DNA of 64,000 bases. It comes from Thiogranum sp. (GTDB lineage Bacteria > Pseudomonadota > Gammaproteobacteria > DSM-19610). The notes under the pieces are model-generated. The model was not told the DNA's origin. It was given only the letters and a program-made list of their open reading frames with translations, and did not search any database. Below, one piece after another: positions 16,794 through 26,928 of this stretch. The stretch covers positions 186,001 to 250,000 of the forward strand of contig JASBSS010000026.1 of the NCBI GenBank assembly GCA_030148805.1. Direction: 5' to 3'. A program made the translations under genes and the position numbers. Position 1 is the stretch's first letter, and every line of letters starts with the position of its first letter.

Positions 16794-18752
16794 GTGGTTG
16801 CGGTGGCTAGGGACAGGAAGCTCATAGAACAGCTGGCGCAGCGCGAATCTGAAAACCGCCTGTTGCGGGAAATCATCCGTCTGATCGGTGGGGATCAGAA
16901 GCTCCAGGCGCTGTTCGAGAAGGTCGCCGACCGTGCCCGCGATCTGATCCACGCCTCCACCGTCACCATCCCGATCATCGCCGATGATCGCAAGTCCTAT
17001 ACCTACCGGGCGGCGGCGGGGCGCTACGCCGGAGAACTGCTCGACGAGACCCTGCCAGTGGAGGTGGGCATTTGCGGCTGGGTGTTCCGTCATCAGCGGG
17101 CCTGGTGGCGGGGGGTGCTGGAGGATCTGGCCGAGCAGGAACGCAATCAATGGGAGCAAAAAGCCGACAGCGTGATACTCGTTCCGCTCGTCGGCCGTGG
17201 CCGGATTCTGGGGGGAATTGCCGGTATCGACAAACAGGATGGTGCCGGTTTCGACCAACGGGACTTCGAACTGCTGTCGCTGTTCGCGCGCCAGGTCAGC
17301 GTGGCGATAGAGAATGCCATGTATGTGGAGGAATTGACCGCGGCGCAACAGCGCGCGCAAGTCTATCGGGAAAAGCTCGAGGCGCTGAACAACCGCCTCG
17401 TGTGCGCCAACCACGAGTTGCAGCACCTGGCGGTGCACGACCCGCTGACCGGTCTGCCCAACCGAATATTGATTCTCGATCGGCTCGAGCAGGCCATGCG
17501 CGAGGCGCGTCGGGGCGGCAGACAGATGGCTTTCGCGATGATCGATCTCGACCATTTCAAAGAGGTCAACGACACGCTCGGGCATGGCGTCGGCGACAGT
17601 CTGCTCTTGGGGGTGGCAACTAACCTGGGCACGGTGTTGCGCGAGGCCGATACCCTGGGTCGTCTCGGCGGCGACGAGTTCGCCCTGGTATTGCCGGATA
17701 CCGACCGGGAGGCCGCGCAGGAGGTCATCGCCAAGTTACAGCGTATTCTGCGCCGGCCGGTCAGCCTGGAGCAGCATAACAGCTTTTCGGTCTCCGCCAG
17801 CGTCGGGCTGGCGCTGTTTCCTGAACACGGCCAGGACGCCGGCTCCTTGATGAAGTGCGCCGACGTGGCCATGTATATCGCCAAGCGTAACCGCGACGAC
17901 TTCGTGTTCTACAATCCGAGTGACGACCAGCACCGGCCAGACCGTTTGGAGTTTCTGCAGGATCTGCGCACCGCCATCCTGCAACAGACCATGCGTATCG
18001 CCTTTCAGCCGAAGATCGATCTGAGGCTGGGCCGTTTGAGCGGTGTCGAAGTGCTTGCCCGCTGGGCACGTCCGCGCCATGGCTTGATATCGCCCTACGA
18101 ATTCATTCCGGTACTGGAACAGACCGGGATGATAAAAACCTTCACCCTGGATGTTCTGGCCAAGGCCGCGGCATTCTGCAAGTCGTGTCTGGACAAGGGG
18201 TATCGCCTGCCCATGGCGGTGAACCTTTCGGCGGTCAACCTGCGCGACGCAGAGCTGGCGCAACAGATCGCCGCCATCCTGGATTACCATCATCTGGACA
18301 AATCCCTCGTTTCCCTGGAAATCACCGAAAGCGCCATCATGCAGGAGCCCGAGCGCAGCCTGGCGGTGCTCAACGAACTGCGCCGGATGGGCATCTACTT
18401 GTCGATCGATGATTTCGGCACCGGCTACTCGTCGCTCAGCTACCTGAAACGCCTGCCGGTCAAGGAACTCAAGATAGATCGCTCCTTCGTCAGCGAGATG
18501 ATCCAGGACAGCGACGACGCGATGATCGTGCGTTCCACCATCGATCTGGCGCACAACCTGGGTTTGAACACCGTGGCCGAGGGCGTCGAAAGCGAGCAGG
18601 TACTGAAGAAGTTGCGCGAAATGGGCTGCGATTACGCCCAGGGGTTCTGGATAAGCCGCCCGCTGTCGGCGGACGATCTGCTGAGTTATCTGAAAGACGG
18701 CGAATGGGAAACGCCGACGGCGGAGGACGCCCGCCACCGCCCGGCCTCCTAG
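16794..18752 (+). CDS. GAF-GGDEF-EAL c-di-GMP cyclase/phosphodiesterase
   Basis: 652 residues, soluble. A short N-terminal helix and a GAF domain (about 30-190) are followed by a GGDEF domain. That has an intact GGDEF motif and an inhibitory site RxxD (READ) five residues before it. The EAL domain has EVL in place of [36 protein letters not shown] and AEGVES, so phosphodiesterase residues are retained. Both activities are possible, with the GAF domain as input. Start is GTG at 16794 or 16803; the latter has a G-rich run at proper spacing. The stop TAG (18750-18752) is read on the opposite strand as part of the lysS stop. Confidence 0.92.
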   Translation: MVAVARDRKLIEQLAQRESENRLLREIIRLIGGDQKLQALFEKVADRARDLIHASTVTIPIIADDRKSYTYRAAAGRYAGELLDETLPVEVGICGWVFRHQRAWWRGVLEDLAEQERNQWEQKADSVILVPLVGRGRILGGIAGIDKQDGAGFDQRDFELLSLFARQVSVAIENAMYVEELTAAQQRAQVYREKLEALNNRLVCANHELQHLAVHDPLTGLPNRILILDRLEQAMREARRGGRQMAFAMIDLDHFKEVNDTLGHGVGDSLLLGVATNLGTVLREADTLGRLGGDEFALVLPDTDREAAQEVIAKLQRILRRPVSLEQHNSFSVSASVGLALFPEHGQDAGSLMKCADVAMYIAKRNRDDFVFYNPSDDQHRPDRLEFLQDLRTAILQQTMRIAFQPKIDLRLGRLSGVEVLARWARPRHGLISPYEFIPVLEQTGMIKTFTLDVLAKAAAFCKSCLDKGYRLPMAVNLSAVNLRDAELAQQIAAILDYHHLDKSLVSLEITESAIMQEPERSLAVLNELRRMGIYLSIDDFGTGYSSLSYLKRLPVKELKIDRSFVSEMIQDSDDAMIVRSTIDLAHNLGLNTVAEGVESEQVLKKLREMGCDYAQGFWISRPLSADDLLSYLKDGEWETPTAEDARHRPAS

Positions 18753-20233
18753 AGGCGCATATGTGGAAACAAGAGCACGTCGCGAATGGAAGCGGAATCG
18801 GTGAACAGCATCACCAGACGATCGATGCCGATCCCCTCCCCCGCCGTGGGCGGCATGCCGTGCTCAAGCGCGCGCACGTAGTCTTCGTCATAGTGCATGG
18901 CCTCATCGTCGCCGGCTTCTTTTTCCGCGACCTGACGGCGGAAACGCTCCGCCTGGTCCTCCGGATCGTTAAGCTCCGAAAAGCCGTTGGCGATCTCGCG
19001 CCCACCGACGAAGAACTCGAAACGATCGGTGACAAAAGGGTCGGCGTCATTGCGCCGCGCCAACGGTGAGACCTCGGTGGGATAAGCGGTGATGAAGGTC
19101 GGATCCATCAGCCGGTGTTCGACGGTTTTCTCGAAAATCTCTATTTGAATCTTGCCGAGACCGTAGCTGCTCTTCAATGGAATATCCAGGGCGCGCGCCA
19201 CCTCTGTGGCAGCTTCGAGTTCGTCGATCTGGGAGGCCTGCAAGTCGGGATTGAAGTGCAGGATGGAATCGCGCACGCTCATGCGCGCAAACGGCCTGGC
19301 GAAATCGAAGTGCTCTCCCTGATAGCTCACCTGCTGGCCGCCCAACAGATGCTGCGCCATTTCCCGTAACAGAGCCTCTGTGGTGTCCATCAGGTCATGG
19401 TAATCGGCGTAGGCTTCGTAGAATTCCAGCATGGTGAATTCGGGGTTGTGCCGCGTCGAAAGACCTTCGTTGCGGAAATTCCGGTTGATTTCGTACACCT
19501 TCTCGAACCCGCCGACCACCAGGCGCTTGAGATAGAGCTCCGGGGCGATACGCAGATACAGCTGCATGTCGAGGGCATTGTGAAAGGTGGCGAAGGGGCG
19601 CGCCGCCGCGCCACCCGGGATGGGCTGCATCATCGGGGTTTCGACTTCGAGAAAACCACGGCGGTTGAGGAAATCGCGGATGAACTGCACGATGCGCGAG
19701 CGCATGAGGAACGTCTGGCGCGAACTTTCGTTCATGATCAGATCCAGATAGCGTTGCCGGTAGCGCGTCTCCTGGTCGGTCAGGCCGTGGAACTTCTCGG
19801 GCAGCGGGCGCAGCGATTTGGTCAGCAGGCGGATCTCGTCGACCTTCACCGACAGCTCCCCTGTCCTGGTGACGAACAGCACGCCTTCGGCGCAGACGAT
19901 ATCGCCGAGATCCCAGGATTTGAAAGCCGCGTAGCCGCCGTCCTCAAGACTGTCGCGTTGCACGAACACCTGGATGCGTCCGCTCATATCCTGCAGGTGG
20001 GCGAAGCTGGCTTTGCCCATCACCCGCTTGCCCATCATGCGTCCGGCGACTTTCACCCTTACGGGATTGGCGTCGAACCACTCGGGCGTCTTGTCGCCGT
20101 ATTCGGCCAGCAGCTCGGCGGCCAGGGCGTTGCGGCGAAAATCGTTGGGAAAGGCCACTCCCTGTTCGCGCAGCTGCGCCAGCTTCTGCCGTCGTTGTGC
20201 AATGAGTTTATGTTCTTCTTCCTGATCGGTCAT
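18749..20233 (-). CDS. lysS: Lysyl-tRNA synthetase, class II
   Basis: 494 residues, near the E. coli length. An OB-fold anticodon domain precedes the class II core. The motifs are visible: RYLDLIMN leading to motif 1, motif 2 [20 protein letters not shown], and motif 3 [14 protein letters not shown]. The end [10 protein letters not shown] is canonical. The frame runs upstream into prfB; ATG at 20233 gives [20 protein letters not shown], the usual N-terminus, 25 bases after prfB. prfB-lysS is the standard gammaproteobacterial pair. Confidence 0.97.
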   Translation of the reverse strand: MTDQEEEHKLIAQRRQKLAQLREQGVAFPNDFRRNALAAELLAEYGDKTPEWFDANPVRVKVAGRMMGKRVMGKASFAHLQDMSGRIQVFVQRDSLEDGGYAAFKSWDLGDIVCAEGVLFVTRTGELSVKVDEIRLLTKSLRPLPEKFHGLTDQETRYRQRYLDLIMNESSRQTFLMRSRIVQFIRDFLNRRGFLEVETPMMQPIPGGAAARPFATFHNALDMQLYLRIAPELYLKRLVVGGFEKVYEINRNFRNEGLSTRHNPEFTMLEFYEAYADYHDLMDTTEALLREMAQHLLGGQQVSYQGEHFDFARPFARMSVRDSILHFNPDLQASQIDELEAATEVARALDIPLKSSYGLGKIQIEIFEKTVEHRLMDPTFITAYPTEVSPLARRNDADPFVTDRFEFFVGGREIANGFSELNDPEDQAERFRRQVAEKEAGDDEAMHYDEDYVRALEHGMPPTAGEGIGIDRLVMLFTDSASIRDVLLFPHMRL

Positions 20234-20258
20234 GGTGTGGATTCTCTGCTTCGGGCGA

Positions 20259-21354
20259 TCACAAGCCGCTCTTGAGACTCGCTTCGATGAATTCGTCCAG
20301 CTCACCGTCGAGGACCGCCTGGGTGTTGCCGCTCTCCACGCCGGTGCGCAAATCCTTGATCCGTGACTGGTCGAGGACATAGGAGCGGATCTGACTGCCC
20401 CACCCGATGTCGGATTTGCTCTCTTCCAGGGCCTGCTGATCGGCGTTGCGCTTACGCATCTCCAGCTCGTACAACTTGGCTTTCAGCTGCTTCATGGCGG
20501 TGGCTTTGTTTTTGTGCTGCGAGCGGTCGTTCTGACACTGCACCACGATACCGGTGGGCTCGTGGGTGATGCGCACCGCCGATTCGGTGCGGTTGACGTG
20601 CTGACCGCCGGCGCCGCTGGCGCGATAGACGTCGACGCGCAGGTCTGCCGGGTTGATTTCGATATCCAGATCGTCATCGATCTCCGGCGAGACGAACACC
20701 GCGGCGAACGAGGTATGGCGGCGATTGCCGGAATCGAACGGGGACTTGCGCACCAGCCGGTGCACGCCGATTTCCGTGCGTAACCAGCCGAAGGCATAAT
20801 CGCCGTCGACTTTCAGGGTCGCGCTTTTGATCCCGGCGACCTCTCCGGCCGAGACCTCGATCAGCTCGGTCTTGAAGGCATGTCGCTCGGCCCAGCGCAG
20901 GTACATGCGCAGCAGCATGTTGGCCCAGTCCTGTGCCTCGGTGCCGCCGGAGCCGGCCTGGATATCGACAAAGGCGTTGGCCGCGTCCATTTCGCCGGAA
21001 AACATGCGCCGGAATTCGAGCGCGGCGACGCGCGCTTCCATGCTTTCGACATCGGCGCTTACCGAGGCGAAAGTCTCCTCGTCGTTTTCCTCCTGCGCCA
21101 GGCTCAGCAGCTCGGCGGCCTCCTGCAGGCCGGTCTCGATGGCCTCGAGCGTGGCGACGATTTCCTCCAGCCGGACCCGTTCGCGCCCCAGGCCTTGTGC
21201 GCGTTCCGGATCGTTCCAGACGTCTGGCTGCTCCAGTTCACGGCAGACTTCGATCAGCTGTTCGCGTTTGCTGTCGTAGTCAAAGGTACCCCCTCAGGGA
21301 GTGCGAGCGCCCTTGCAGATCCTTGATGTGCTGAATGACCGGATTGACTTCCAA
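20259..21354 (-). CDS. prfB: Peptide chain release factor 2 (programmed +1 frameshift)
   Basis: The gene is read in two frames. A 24-codon leader from TTG at 21354 ([20 protein letters not shown], then RGYL) ends at in-frame TGA 21282-21280; a +1 shift continues as DYDSKREQL to the stop at 20259, giving 364 residues, the normal RF2 size. The stop-recognition motif SPF (KSPFDSGN) and the catalytic GGQ ([14 protein letters not shown]) are intact. The residue equivalent to E. coli position 246 is Ala, the fully active form, not the K-12 Thr. RF2 shortage raises frameshifting, so the gene autoregulates. ATT at 21357 aligns with the E. coli ATG, but GGGG spacing favours TTG. Confidence 0.95.
21279..21294 (-). 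other. RF2 programmed frameshift site
   Basis: On the minus strand the site reads AGGGGG, TAC, CTT, TGA, C. This is the classic arrangement of an internal Shine-Dalgarno, slippery CTT and a UGA followed by C. It controls RF2 synthesis and is not a disruption. Confidence 0.97.
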
Positions 21355-21435
21355 AATAACCCCGCTGAAGCGGCCGTGCCGTTGGTTCAACAAAGTCGCC
21401 TATCATACCGGTTTCGCCGAGGTGGTGGCAAAGTT

Positions 21436-21660
21436 TCAGTCGCCCGCGCGTCTGATCTCCACCAGGCGGTTGTCGCCATCGACGCGAATGATGAAGGTGC
21501 CGTGGATGCCGGTGTGTTGCAGGAACGGCCGCAGCGACAGGGCGGGAAAACTGACCCGGGTGCCGTGTACGTCACGCGCGAGCACGGTGCTGGCCTGCCC
21601 GCGATAAAGACGTTCGAACTGGGCCAGGTCGATGGCCAGCTCGACGGTGAATTCCCGCAT
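21436..21660 (-). CDS. DUF2835 family protein
   Basis: 74 residues, soluble. The family pattern is visible: FERLYRGQASTVLARDVHG, then FPALSLRPFLQHTGIHG and a DNRLVEIRR end. Function is unknown. Two starts compete. ATG at 21660 has GGAGG ending about 5 bases upstream, and ATG at 21678 overlaps the recJ stop as ATGA. Both give the same domain. It sits between recJ and prfB on the same strand. Confidence 0.8.
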   Translation of the reverse strand: MREFTVELAIDLAQFERLYRGQASTVLARDVHGTRVSFPALSLRPFLQHTGIHGTFIIRVDGDNRLVEIRRAGD

Positions 21661-21674
21661 ACCCCCTCCAGGAT

Positions 21675-23405
21675 TCATCGGCCCGCCGCCTCGATGTGTT
21701 CCACCACGAGTTGGACGCTGAGCGTGCCCCGGTACTCGTTGGTGTCCAGACGGAACGCCAGGCGGCAGCGTTCGCCGCAGGCGGGCGCGCGTTCGGCCTG
21801 GTTGAAGGCAATCGCCTCCAGGGTGCGCTCACCCTCGACGGGTCGCAGGCTCAGCTTGAGATGCTTGCCCCCGAGAATGCGCTGCGCCAGAACCGTGAAC
21901 TCGCCTTCGAACAGCGGCTCGGGAAAGCCCTGGCCCCAAGGGCCGGCGGCGCGCAAGCGTTCGGAGAATTCGAGGGCGAAATCCGCCTCGCTCAGACAAC
22001 CGTCGGTTTCCAGCACGCCCTGGAGGGCGTCGCCGTCCAGGCGCCGTTGCAGCTCCTCCTCGAATGCGCTGGCGAACGCCTCCAGGTCGGTCTCGGCCAA
22101 CGACAATCCGGCCGCCATGGCGTGCCCGCCGAATTTGCGCAACAGCTGCGGATGGCGCGCGGCGATGGCATCCAGGGTGTCGCGGATATGCAGGCCGGGA
22201 ATCGATCTGGCCGAGCCCTTGAGGGCGTTGTCGCCGGCTTTGGCAAAGGCGATGACCGGGCGATGAAAGCGCTCTTTGATGCGCGCGGCCAGGATCCCGA
22301 TCACGCCCTGATGCCAGTGGGGTTCATACAGACAAAGGCCGTGCGGCAGGGGGTCGTTGTCCAGGCGCAGCTGCTCGACGGCGAGCAGCGCCTGACGTTT
22401 CATGTCGTCTTCGATTTCGCGCCGCTCGCGGTTCAGCGCGTCCAATTGCTGTGCCAGTTCCCGCGCCCGCGGCGGGTCCTCGCACAACAGGCACTCGATC
22501 CCCAGGGACATGTCGTCGAGGCGGCCGGCGGCGTTCAGGCGCGGTCCGGCGGCGAAACCGAAATCGGCGGCGATTGCACGCTGCGGGTTGCGGCCGGCGA
22601 CTTCGAGCAGCGCGCGGATACCCGGGCGACATTGTCCGGCCCGGATACGTTGCAGACCCTGTTGTACCAGGATGCGGTTGTTGGCATCGAGCGGCACCAG
22701 ATCGGCGACCGTTCCCAGGGCCACCAGATCGAGATAGGCGCCGAGCTTGGGTCGGGCCAGGCGATGGCGCTCGAACCAACCCTCGCCGTCGAGTCTGGCG
22801 CGCAACGCCAAAAGCAGATAAAAGGCGACGCCGACACCCGCCAGCGCCTTGCTGGGAAAAGCGTCGCCGGGCTGGTTCGGATTGACGATGGCAGCGGCGG
22901 CGGGCAGACCCGCGCCAGGCAGATGATGATCGGTGATCAATACCGGTATGCCCCGGTGCCGTGCCGCGGCCACGCCTTCGTGGCTGGAGATGCCATTGTC
23001 GACGGTGATGATCAACTGCGGCTCGCGCTGCGCCGCCACGGCGACGATCTCCGGGGTCAGCCCGTAGCCGTAGTCGAACCGGTTGGGGACGAGATAGTCC
23101 ACCTGCGCGGCGCCGAACTCGCGCAAGGCCGCCACCACCAGCGCGCTGCTGGTGGCGCCGTCGGCATCGAAGTCGCCGATCACCAGAATGCGTTGTCGCT
23201 GCTCCAGCGCGGCGACCAACAGTGCCACCGCCCTGTCGATGTGGAGCAATCCCTCGGGGCGCAGCAGACGCTCCAGGCTGTGATCGAGTTCCTCCAGCTT
23301 GCGCACCCGGCGCGCGGCGAAAATTCGCTGCAACACCGGGTGGCCAAGGGCGGAAAGCGGCCGCAGATCGTCCGGCGAAACGGTGCGGGTGACGATGCGC
23401 ATCAT
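21675..23405 (-). CDS. recJ: Single-stranded-DNA-specific exonuclease RecJ
   Basis: 576 residues, the usual length. It degrades single-stranded DNA 5' to 3' in recombination and mismatch repair. The DHH phosphoesterase motifs are present: VIGDFDADGATSSAL, ITVDNGISS, LITDHHLPG, VALGTVADLVPL. The DHHA1 motif RKFGGHAMAAGLSL and a C-terminal OB domain follow. A GGAG element precedes the MM start. It follows the COG4255-like gene by 15 bases. Confidence 0.96.
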   Translation of the reverse strand: MMRIVTRTVSPDDLRPLSALGHPVLQRIFAARRVRKLEELDHSLERLLRPEGLLHIDRAVALLVAALEQRQRILVIGDFDADGATSSALVVAALREFGAAQVDYLVPNRFDYGYGLTPEIVAVAAQREPQLIITVDNGISSHEGVAAARHRGIPVLITDHHLPGAGLPAAAAIVNPNQPGDAFPSKALAGVGVAFYLLLALRARLDGEGWFERHRLARPKLGAYLDLVALGTVADLVPLDANNRILVQQGLQRIRAGQCRPGIRALLEVAGRNPQRAIAADFGFAAGPRLNAAGRLDDMSLGIECLLCEDPPRARELAQQLDALNRERREIEDDMKRQALLAVEQLRLDNDPLPHGLCLYEPHWHQGVIGILAARIKERFHRPVIAFAKAGDNALKGSARSIPGLHIRDTLDAIAARHPQLLRKFGGHAMAAGLSLAETDLEAFASAFEEELQRRLDGDALQGVLETDGCLSEADFALEFSERLRAAGPWGQGFPEPLFEGEFTVLAQRILGGKHLKLSLRPVEGERTLEAIAFNQAERAPACGERCRLAFRLDTNEYRGTLSVQLVVEHIEAAGR

Positions 23406-23420
23406 CTCGACTCCCGCCGG

Positions 23421-24473
23421 CTAGACACGCTCGGCACCCGCGCAGCGGAATCCGTGCACACGCCGGTAGTCGCCGCCGCCCTTCCAGAACGCCCGCAGGC
23501 CCGCGCGCGTGAGCCGATAGCAAAAGCCGTTGAGCGGATACAGATTCAGCGTATCCACCCGGCGCGCACGCAGCGCGGCGAGCAGCGGCGCGAACCAGCC
23601 GCGTTCCAGCTCGCAAAGCGCCGACTGCCAGCTGTCGAATTGCTGGTAGGCGGCGGCGTCACGGCAGGTCTGCAAATCGATCAGGCTGTGCTCCCCGGTC
23701 GCCGCCGCCGACAAAAATTCCTCTGCCCCGGCAGGCAACGGCGCTTGGGCCAGGCCCAGGTGACGCGCCACGCCCAGGGTGTAGGGGCTGTCGCTGAGTA
23801 GCCGGTCGGGGGTGCCGGCGCTCGTCGGCGCCGGGATCTCCCCGGCGCCCCACAGCCAGAGACCGTTGATCGCGGGCTGGCCCTCGCGCGCGCGTTGCTG
23901 GTTGACCGGATGGCTATGCAACAGCATCTGAATTTCGTTGCTGCGACCGGTCCAGAGGGCGGCGTCGGCACCGGTGTAGGGCGTGGCCGCCAGGCGCCGA
24001 CCGCGCACCTGCGGTAGTGCGGGTGTGTCCAGCCGCGGCGGGCGTTCGCTCACAAGATACCAACGCTTCGGGTGGCCGCGGACGATCCGGCAGCCATCGA
24101 CCGCCAGGTGTTCGTTCAGGGTGGTCGTGAGCGCTTCACTTTCCTGGTCCGTGAGCGAAAAGGCGGTGCTGTCGAACAATATCAGTCCGCTAGTGTCGGC
24201 GCGTAAATGGACCGGATCGGCGCGCAGACAACCCTGGGGCGCCGGACTGGCGAAGTCCTGAAGATAGCTCAGCGCCGCGACACCGCTGCCCGACCCCGGG
24301 TCGAGGCCGCACAGGCGGGCGGTGGCCGGCTCGCACCAGCGGTCGGCGAACGGCTGCCTGGCGGCGCGCGCCAACCAGCGCGAGAGTGCCGGCGCCGCCG
24401 GCAGCGCCGAATGCGAGTACCCGTCGAATTCGGCGGCCAGTCCGGGGATGAGCAGACTGACGCTGCGCCTCAG
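23421..24473 (-). CDS. Conserved protein of COG4255 type, probable CTG start
   Basis: 350 residues. The sequence opens LLIPGLAAEF and contains YLSERP-like WYLVSERPPRLDT and SHPVNQQRAREGQPAINGLW, then WLWGAGEIP. These resemble the family often labelled phosphoglycerate mutase-related (COG4255); no enzymatic role is established. No ATG, GTG or TTG occurs in frame near the thrC stop; the first is a TTG at about codon 34 without a ribosome site. CTG at 24473 overlaps the thrC TGA (CTGA) and has GGAG eight bases upstream, so it is taken as the start. The gene lies between thrC and recJ and is probably translationally coupled to thrC. Confidence 0.65.
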   Translation of the reverse strand: MRRSVSLLIPGLAAEFDGYSHSALPAAPALSRWLARAARQPFADRWCEPATARLCGLDPGSGSGVAALSYLQDFASPAPQGCLRADPVHLRADTSGLILFDSTAFSLTDQESEALTTTLNEHLAVDGCRIVRGHPKRWYLVSERPPRLDTPALPQVRGRRLAATPYTGADAALWTGRSNEIQMLLHSHPVNQQRAREGQPAINGLWLWGAGEIPAPTSAGTPDRLLSDSPYTLGVARHLGLAQAPLPAGAEEFLSAAATGEHSLIDLQTCRDAAAYQQFDSWQSALCELERGWFAPLLAALRARRVDTLNLYPLNGFCYRLTRAGLRAFWKGGGDYRRVHGFRCAGAERV

Positions 24474-25549
24474 GCCAGATTCTCCACAATGGCCTCGCGC
24501 ACCGGGCCCAGCGCGGCGTCGACGCTGATGACACCGCCGGCGCACTGTTTGATGGCGGTGTCGGGATCTTTCAGGCCGTGGCCGGTAAGCGTGCACACGA
24601 CCGAACTGCCGGCGGGAATCTTGCCGCTGTCGATGTCGCGCAAGGCCCCCGCCAGCGAAGTGGCCGAAGCCGGTTCGCAGAAAATGCCCTCTTTTTCGGT
24701 CAATAGTTTCTGCGCCGCCAGTATCTCCGCGTCGCTGCACTCGTCGAACCACCCGTCGGACCCCTCGCGCACTTTCCACGCCAGGTCCCAGGACTGGGGA
24801 TGACCGATGCGGATGGCGGTGGCTACCGTGTCGGGATTGTCGACCATGGCACCGCGGAGAAACGGCGCCGCGCCGCTGGCCTGGTAGCCGACCATGCGCG
24901 GTCGGTTATTGACAATGCCGTGTTCGAAATATTCGCTGTAGCCCATCCAGTGGGCGCTGATATTGCCCGCGTTGCCCACCGGCAAGCAATGAAAGTCGGG
25001 GGCGCGTTCCAGTTCCTCGATGATTTCGAAGGCCGCGGTTTTCTGCCCCTGGAGGCGGAATGGGTTGATGGAATTGACGATGGTCACGGGGGTGTTCTGC
25101 GCCACTTCCTTGACCAGACGCATGCCCTCGTCGAAGTTGCCGCGGATCTGTAATACCACCGCGCCGTGGATCATCGCCTGGGCCAATTTGCCGAGCGCGA
25201 TCTTGCCTTCAGGAATGAGCACGAAAGCCGCGATCCCAGCGCGCGCGGCGTAAGCGGCCGCCGAGGCAGAGGTGTTGCCGGTGGAGGCACAGATCACCGC
25301 TTTGCAGCCCTCCTCCACCGCCTTGGTCACGGCCATGGTCATGCCGCGGTCCTTGAAAGAACCGGTGGGGTTGAGCCCCTCGTACTTGACGTAGAGATCG
25401 ACCTCGCGGCCGCACTCGCGAGGAATGTTGTTGAGCCGGATCAGGGGCGTGTTGCCCTCCCCCAGACTGATAATGCGGGTATCGTCGTGAACCGGCAGAC
25501 GGTCACGGTATTTGTCGATCAGACCGGTATAGCGCGGACGAAACGGCAT
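24470..25549 (-). CDS. threonine synthase thrC: Threonine synthase
   Basis: 359 residues. It converts O-phosphohomoserine to threonine with PLP. The PLP lysine is in NPTGSFKDRGMTMAV, and the phosphate-binding glycine loop is in LPVGNAGNISAHWMGY. Start ATG at 25549 has AAAGG about nine bases upstream. The 65 bases between hom and thrC are strikingly AT-rich, but no promoter or terminator could be fixed. thrB is not adjacent; it must lie elsewhere. Confidence 0.95.
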   Translation of the reverse strand: MPFRPRYTGLIDKYRDRLPVHDDTRIISLGEGNTPLIRLNNIPRECGREVDLYVKYEGLNPTGSFKDRGMTMAVTKAVEEGCKAVICASTGNTSASAAAYAARAGIAAFVLIPEGKIALGKLAQAMIHGAVVLQIRGNFDEGMRLVKEVAQNTPVTIVNSINPFRLQGQKTAAFEIIEELERAPDFHCLPVGNAGNISAHWMGYSEYFEHGIVNNRPRMVGYQASGAAPFLRGAMVDNPDTVATAIRIGHPQSWDLAWKVREGSDGWFDECSDAEILAAQKLLTEKEGIFCEPASATSLAGALRDIDSGKIPAGSSVVCTLTGHGLKDPDTAIKQCAGGVISVDAALGPVREAIVENLA

Positions 25550-25614
25550 ATTTAATTACCTTTAAATACAATGCATTAAATAAATATTTTAATCTAAAAT
25601 AAAGTGTTAGAGGG

Positions 25615-26928
25615 TCAGCTGGCAAGATGTTCCACCCGAATCCGCGTCACTGTCCCGTCGATGGAGTCCAGCGACTCGATACCCCGAATGGCCGCGTCCA
25701 TCTGCCCTTCGCGCACCGCCCGCGTCAATAGGATCACGGTCACCGCCTGTTCTCCCTCCTGGGGCTCTTTCTGCAGGATCGCTTCGATACTGATGCCGGC
25801 GTCGCCGAGAATACGGGTGATTTCGGCCATGACCCCGGGCTGGTCCCTGGCGCACAGGCGTAGATAATACGCCGTTTCCACCGCCTCCATGGGCAGTATT
25901 TCCAGATCGGAGAGCGCGTCGGGCTGGAAAGCCAGGTGCGGGACGCGGTTTTCCGGATCGGCCGTCAGGGTGCGGGCCACGTCGACCAGGTCGGCGACGA
26001 CGGCCGAGGCGGTCGGCTCGGCGCCGGCGCCGGCGCCGTAATACAGGGTCGGGCCGACGGCATCGGCGTTCACCAGGACGGCGTTCATTACGCCGTCGAC
26101 ATTGGCGATCAGGCGCCGCTGCGGTATCAGCGTCGGGTGGACCCGCAGTTCCACCCCCGCGCCGCTGCGCCGGGTGATGCCCAGATGCTTGATCCGGTAG
26201 CCGAGTTCCCCCGCGTAACCGACGTCTTCCCGGGTGATGTGACTGATGCCCTCGGTATAGACCTTGTCGAACTGCAACGGGATACCGAAGGCCAGCGAAC
26301 CGAGTATGGCCAGTTTGTGTGCCGCGTCGATCCCCTCGACGTCGAAGGTGGGATCGGCCTCGGCGTAACCGAGGCGCTGCGCCTCGGCCAGCACATCGGC
26401 GAACTCGCGGCCTTTATCCCGCATCTCGGTGAGAATGAAATTGCCGGTGCCGTTGATGATGCCGGCGATCCAACGGATACGGTTGGCGCTGAGTCCTTCG
26501 CGCAGCGCCTTGATGATGGGGATGCCACCGGCCACCGCGGCCTCGAAAGCGACCATCACGCCCTGGCGTTGCGCGGCGGCGAAGATCTCGTTGCCGTGGG
26601 TGGCGATCAGCGCCTTGTTGGCGGTCACCACATGCTTGCCATTGGCGATCGCCTTGAGGACCAGTTCGCGCGCCGGCTCGTAACCACCGATCAGCTCGAC
26701 CACGATATCGACCGCGGGGTCGTCCACCACGGCGAAAGCGTCGTCGCTGACGGTGACCTGCTCGATGCCGGGCAAGCCACCGGGGTCGTAGTCGCGCGCG
26801 GCGGCGTGACTGACCTCGATGCCACGACCGGCGCGGCGCGCGATCTCCTCGGCATTACGCCGCAATACATTGAAGGTACCACCACCGACGGTACCCAGGC
26901 CCAACAAGCCCACTTTTACCGGTTTCAA
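25615..26928 (-). CDS. hom: Homoserine dehydrogenase
   Basis: 437 residues, monofunctional. It reduces aspartate semialdehyde to homoserine. The N-terminal Rossmann [16 protein letters not shown], catalytic-region [18 protein letters not shown] and [20 protein letters not shown] are present. The C-terminal 80 residues form an ACT domain ([20 protein letters not shown]) for threonine feedback. Start is TTG at 26928 overlapping the alaC stop as TTGA, with a G-run upstream. Confidence 0.95.
   Translation of the reverse strand: MKPVKVGLLGLGTVGGGTFNVLRRNAEEIARRAGRGIEVSHAAARDYDPGGLPGIEQVTVSDDAFAVVDDPAVDIVVELIGGYEPARELVLKAIANGKHVVTANKALIATHGNEIFAAAQRQGVMVAFEAAVAGGIPIIKALREGLSANRIRWIAGIINGTGNFILTEMRDKGREFADVLAEAQRLGYAEADPTFDVEGIDAAHKLAILGSLAFGIPLQFDKVYTEGISHITREDVGYAGELGYRIKHLGITRRSGAGVELRVHPTLIPQRRLIANVDGVMNAVLVNADAVGPTLYYGAGAGAEPTASAVVADLVDVARTLTADPENRVPHLAFQPDALSDLEILPMEAVETAYYLRLCARDQPGVMAEITRILGDAGISIEAILQKEPQEGEQAVTVILLTRAVREGQMDAAIRGIESLDSIDGTVTRIRVEHLAS

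Noticed and set aside
20259-21354. Apparent disruption of prfB by an in-frame TGA
   Set aside because: The context is the conserved autoregulatory +1 frameshift site, so the gene is intact.
21696-23801. Very long open frame (701 codons) on the plus strand opposite recJ
   Set aside because: Its codons mirror recJ and no family motif is visible; long antisense frames arise from strong GC bias at third codon positions.
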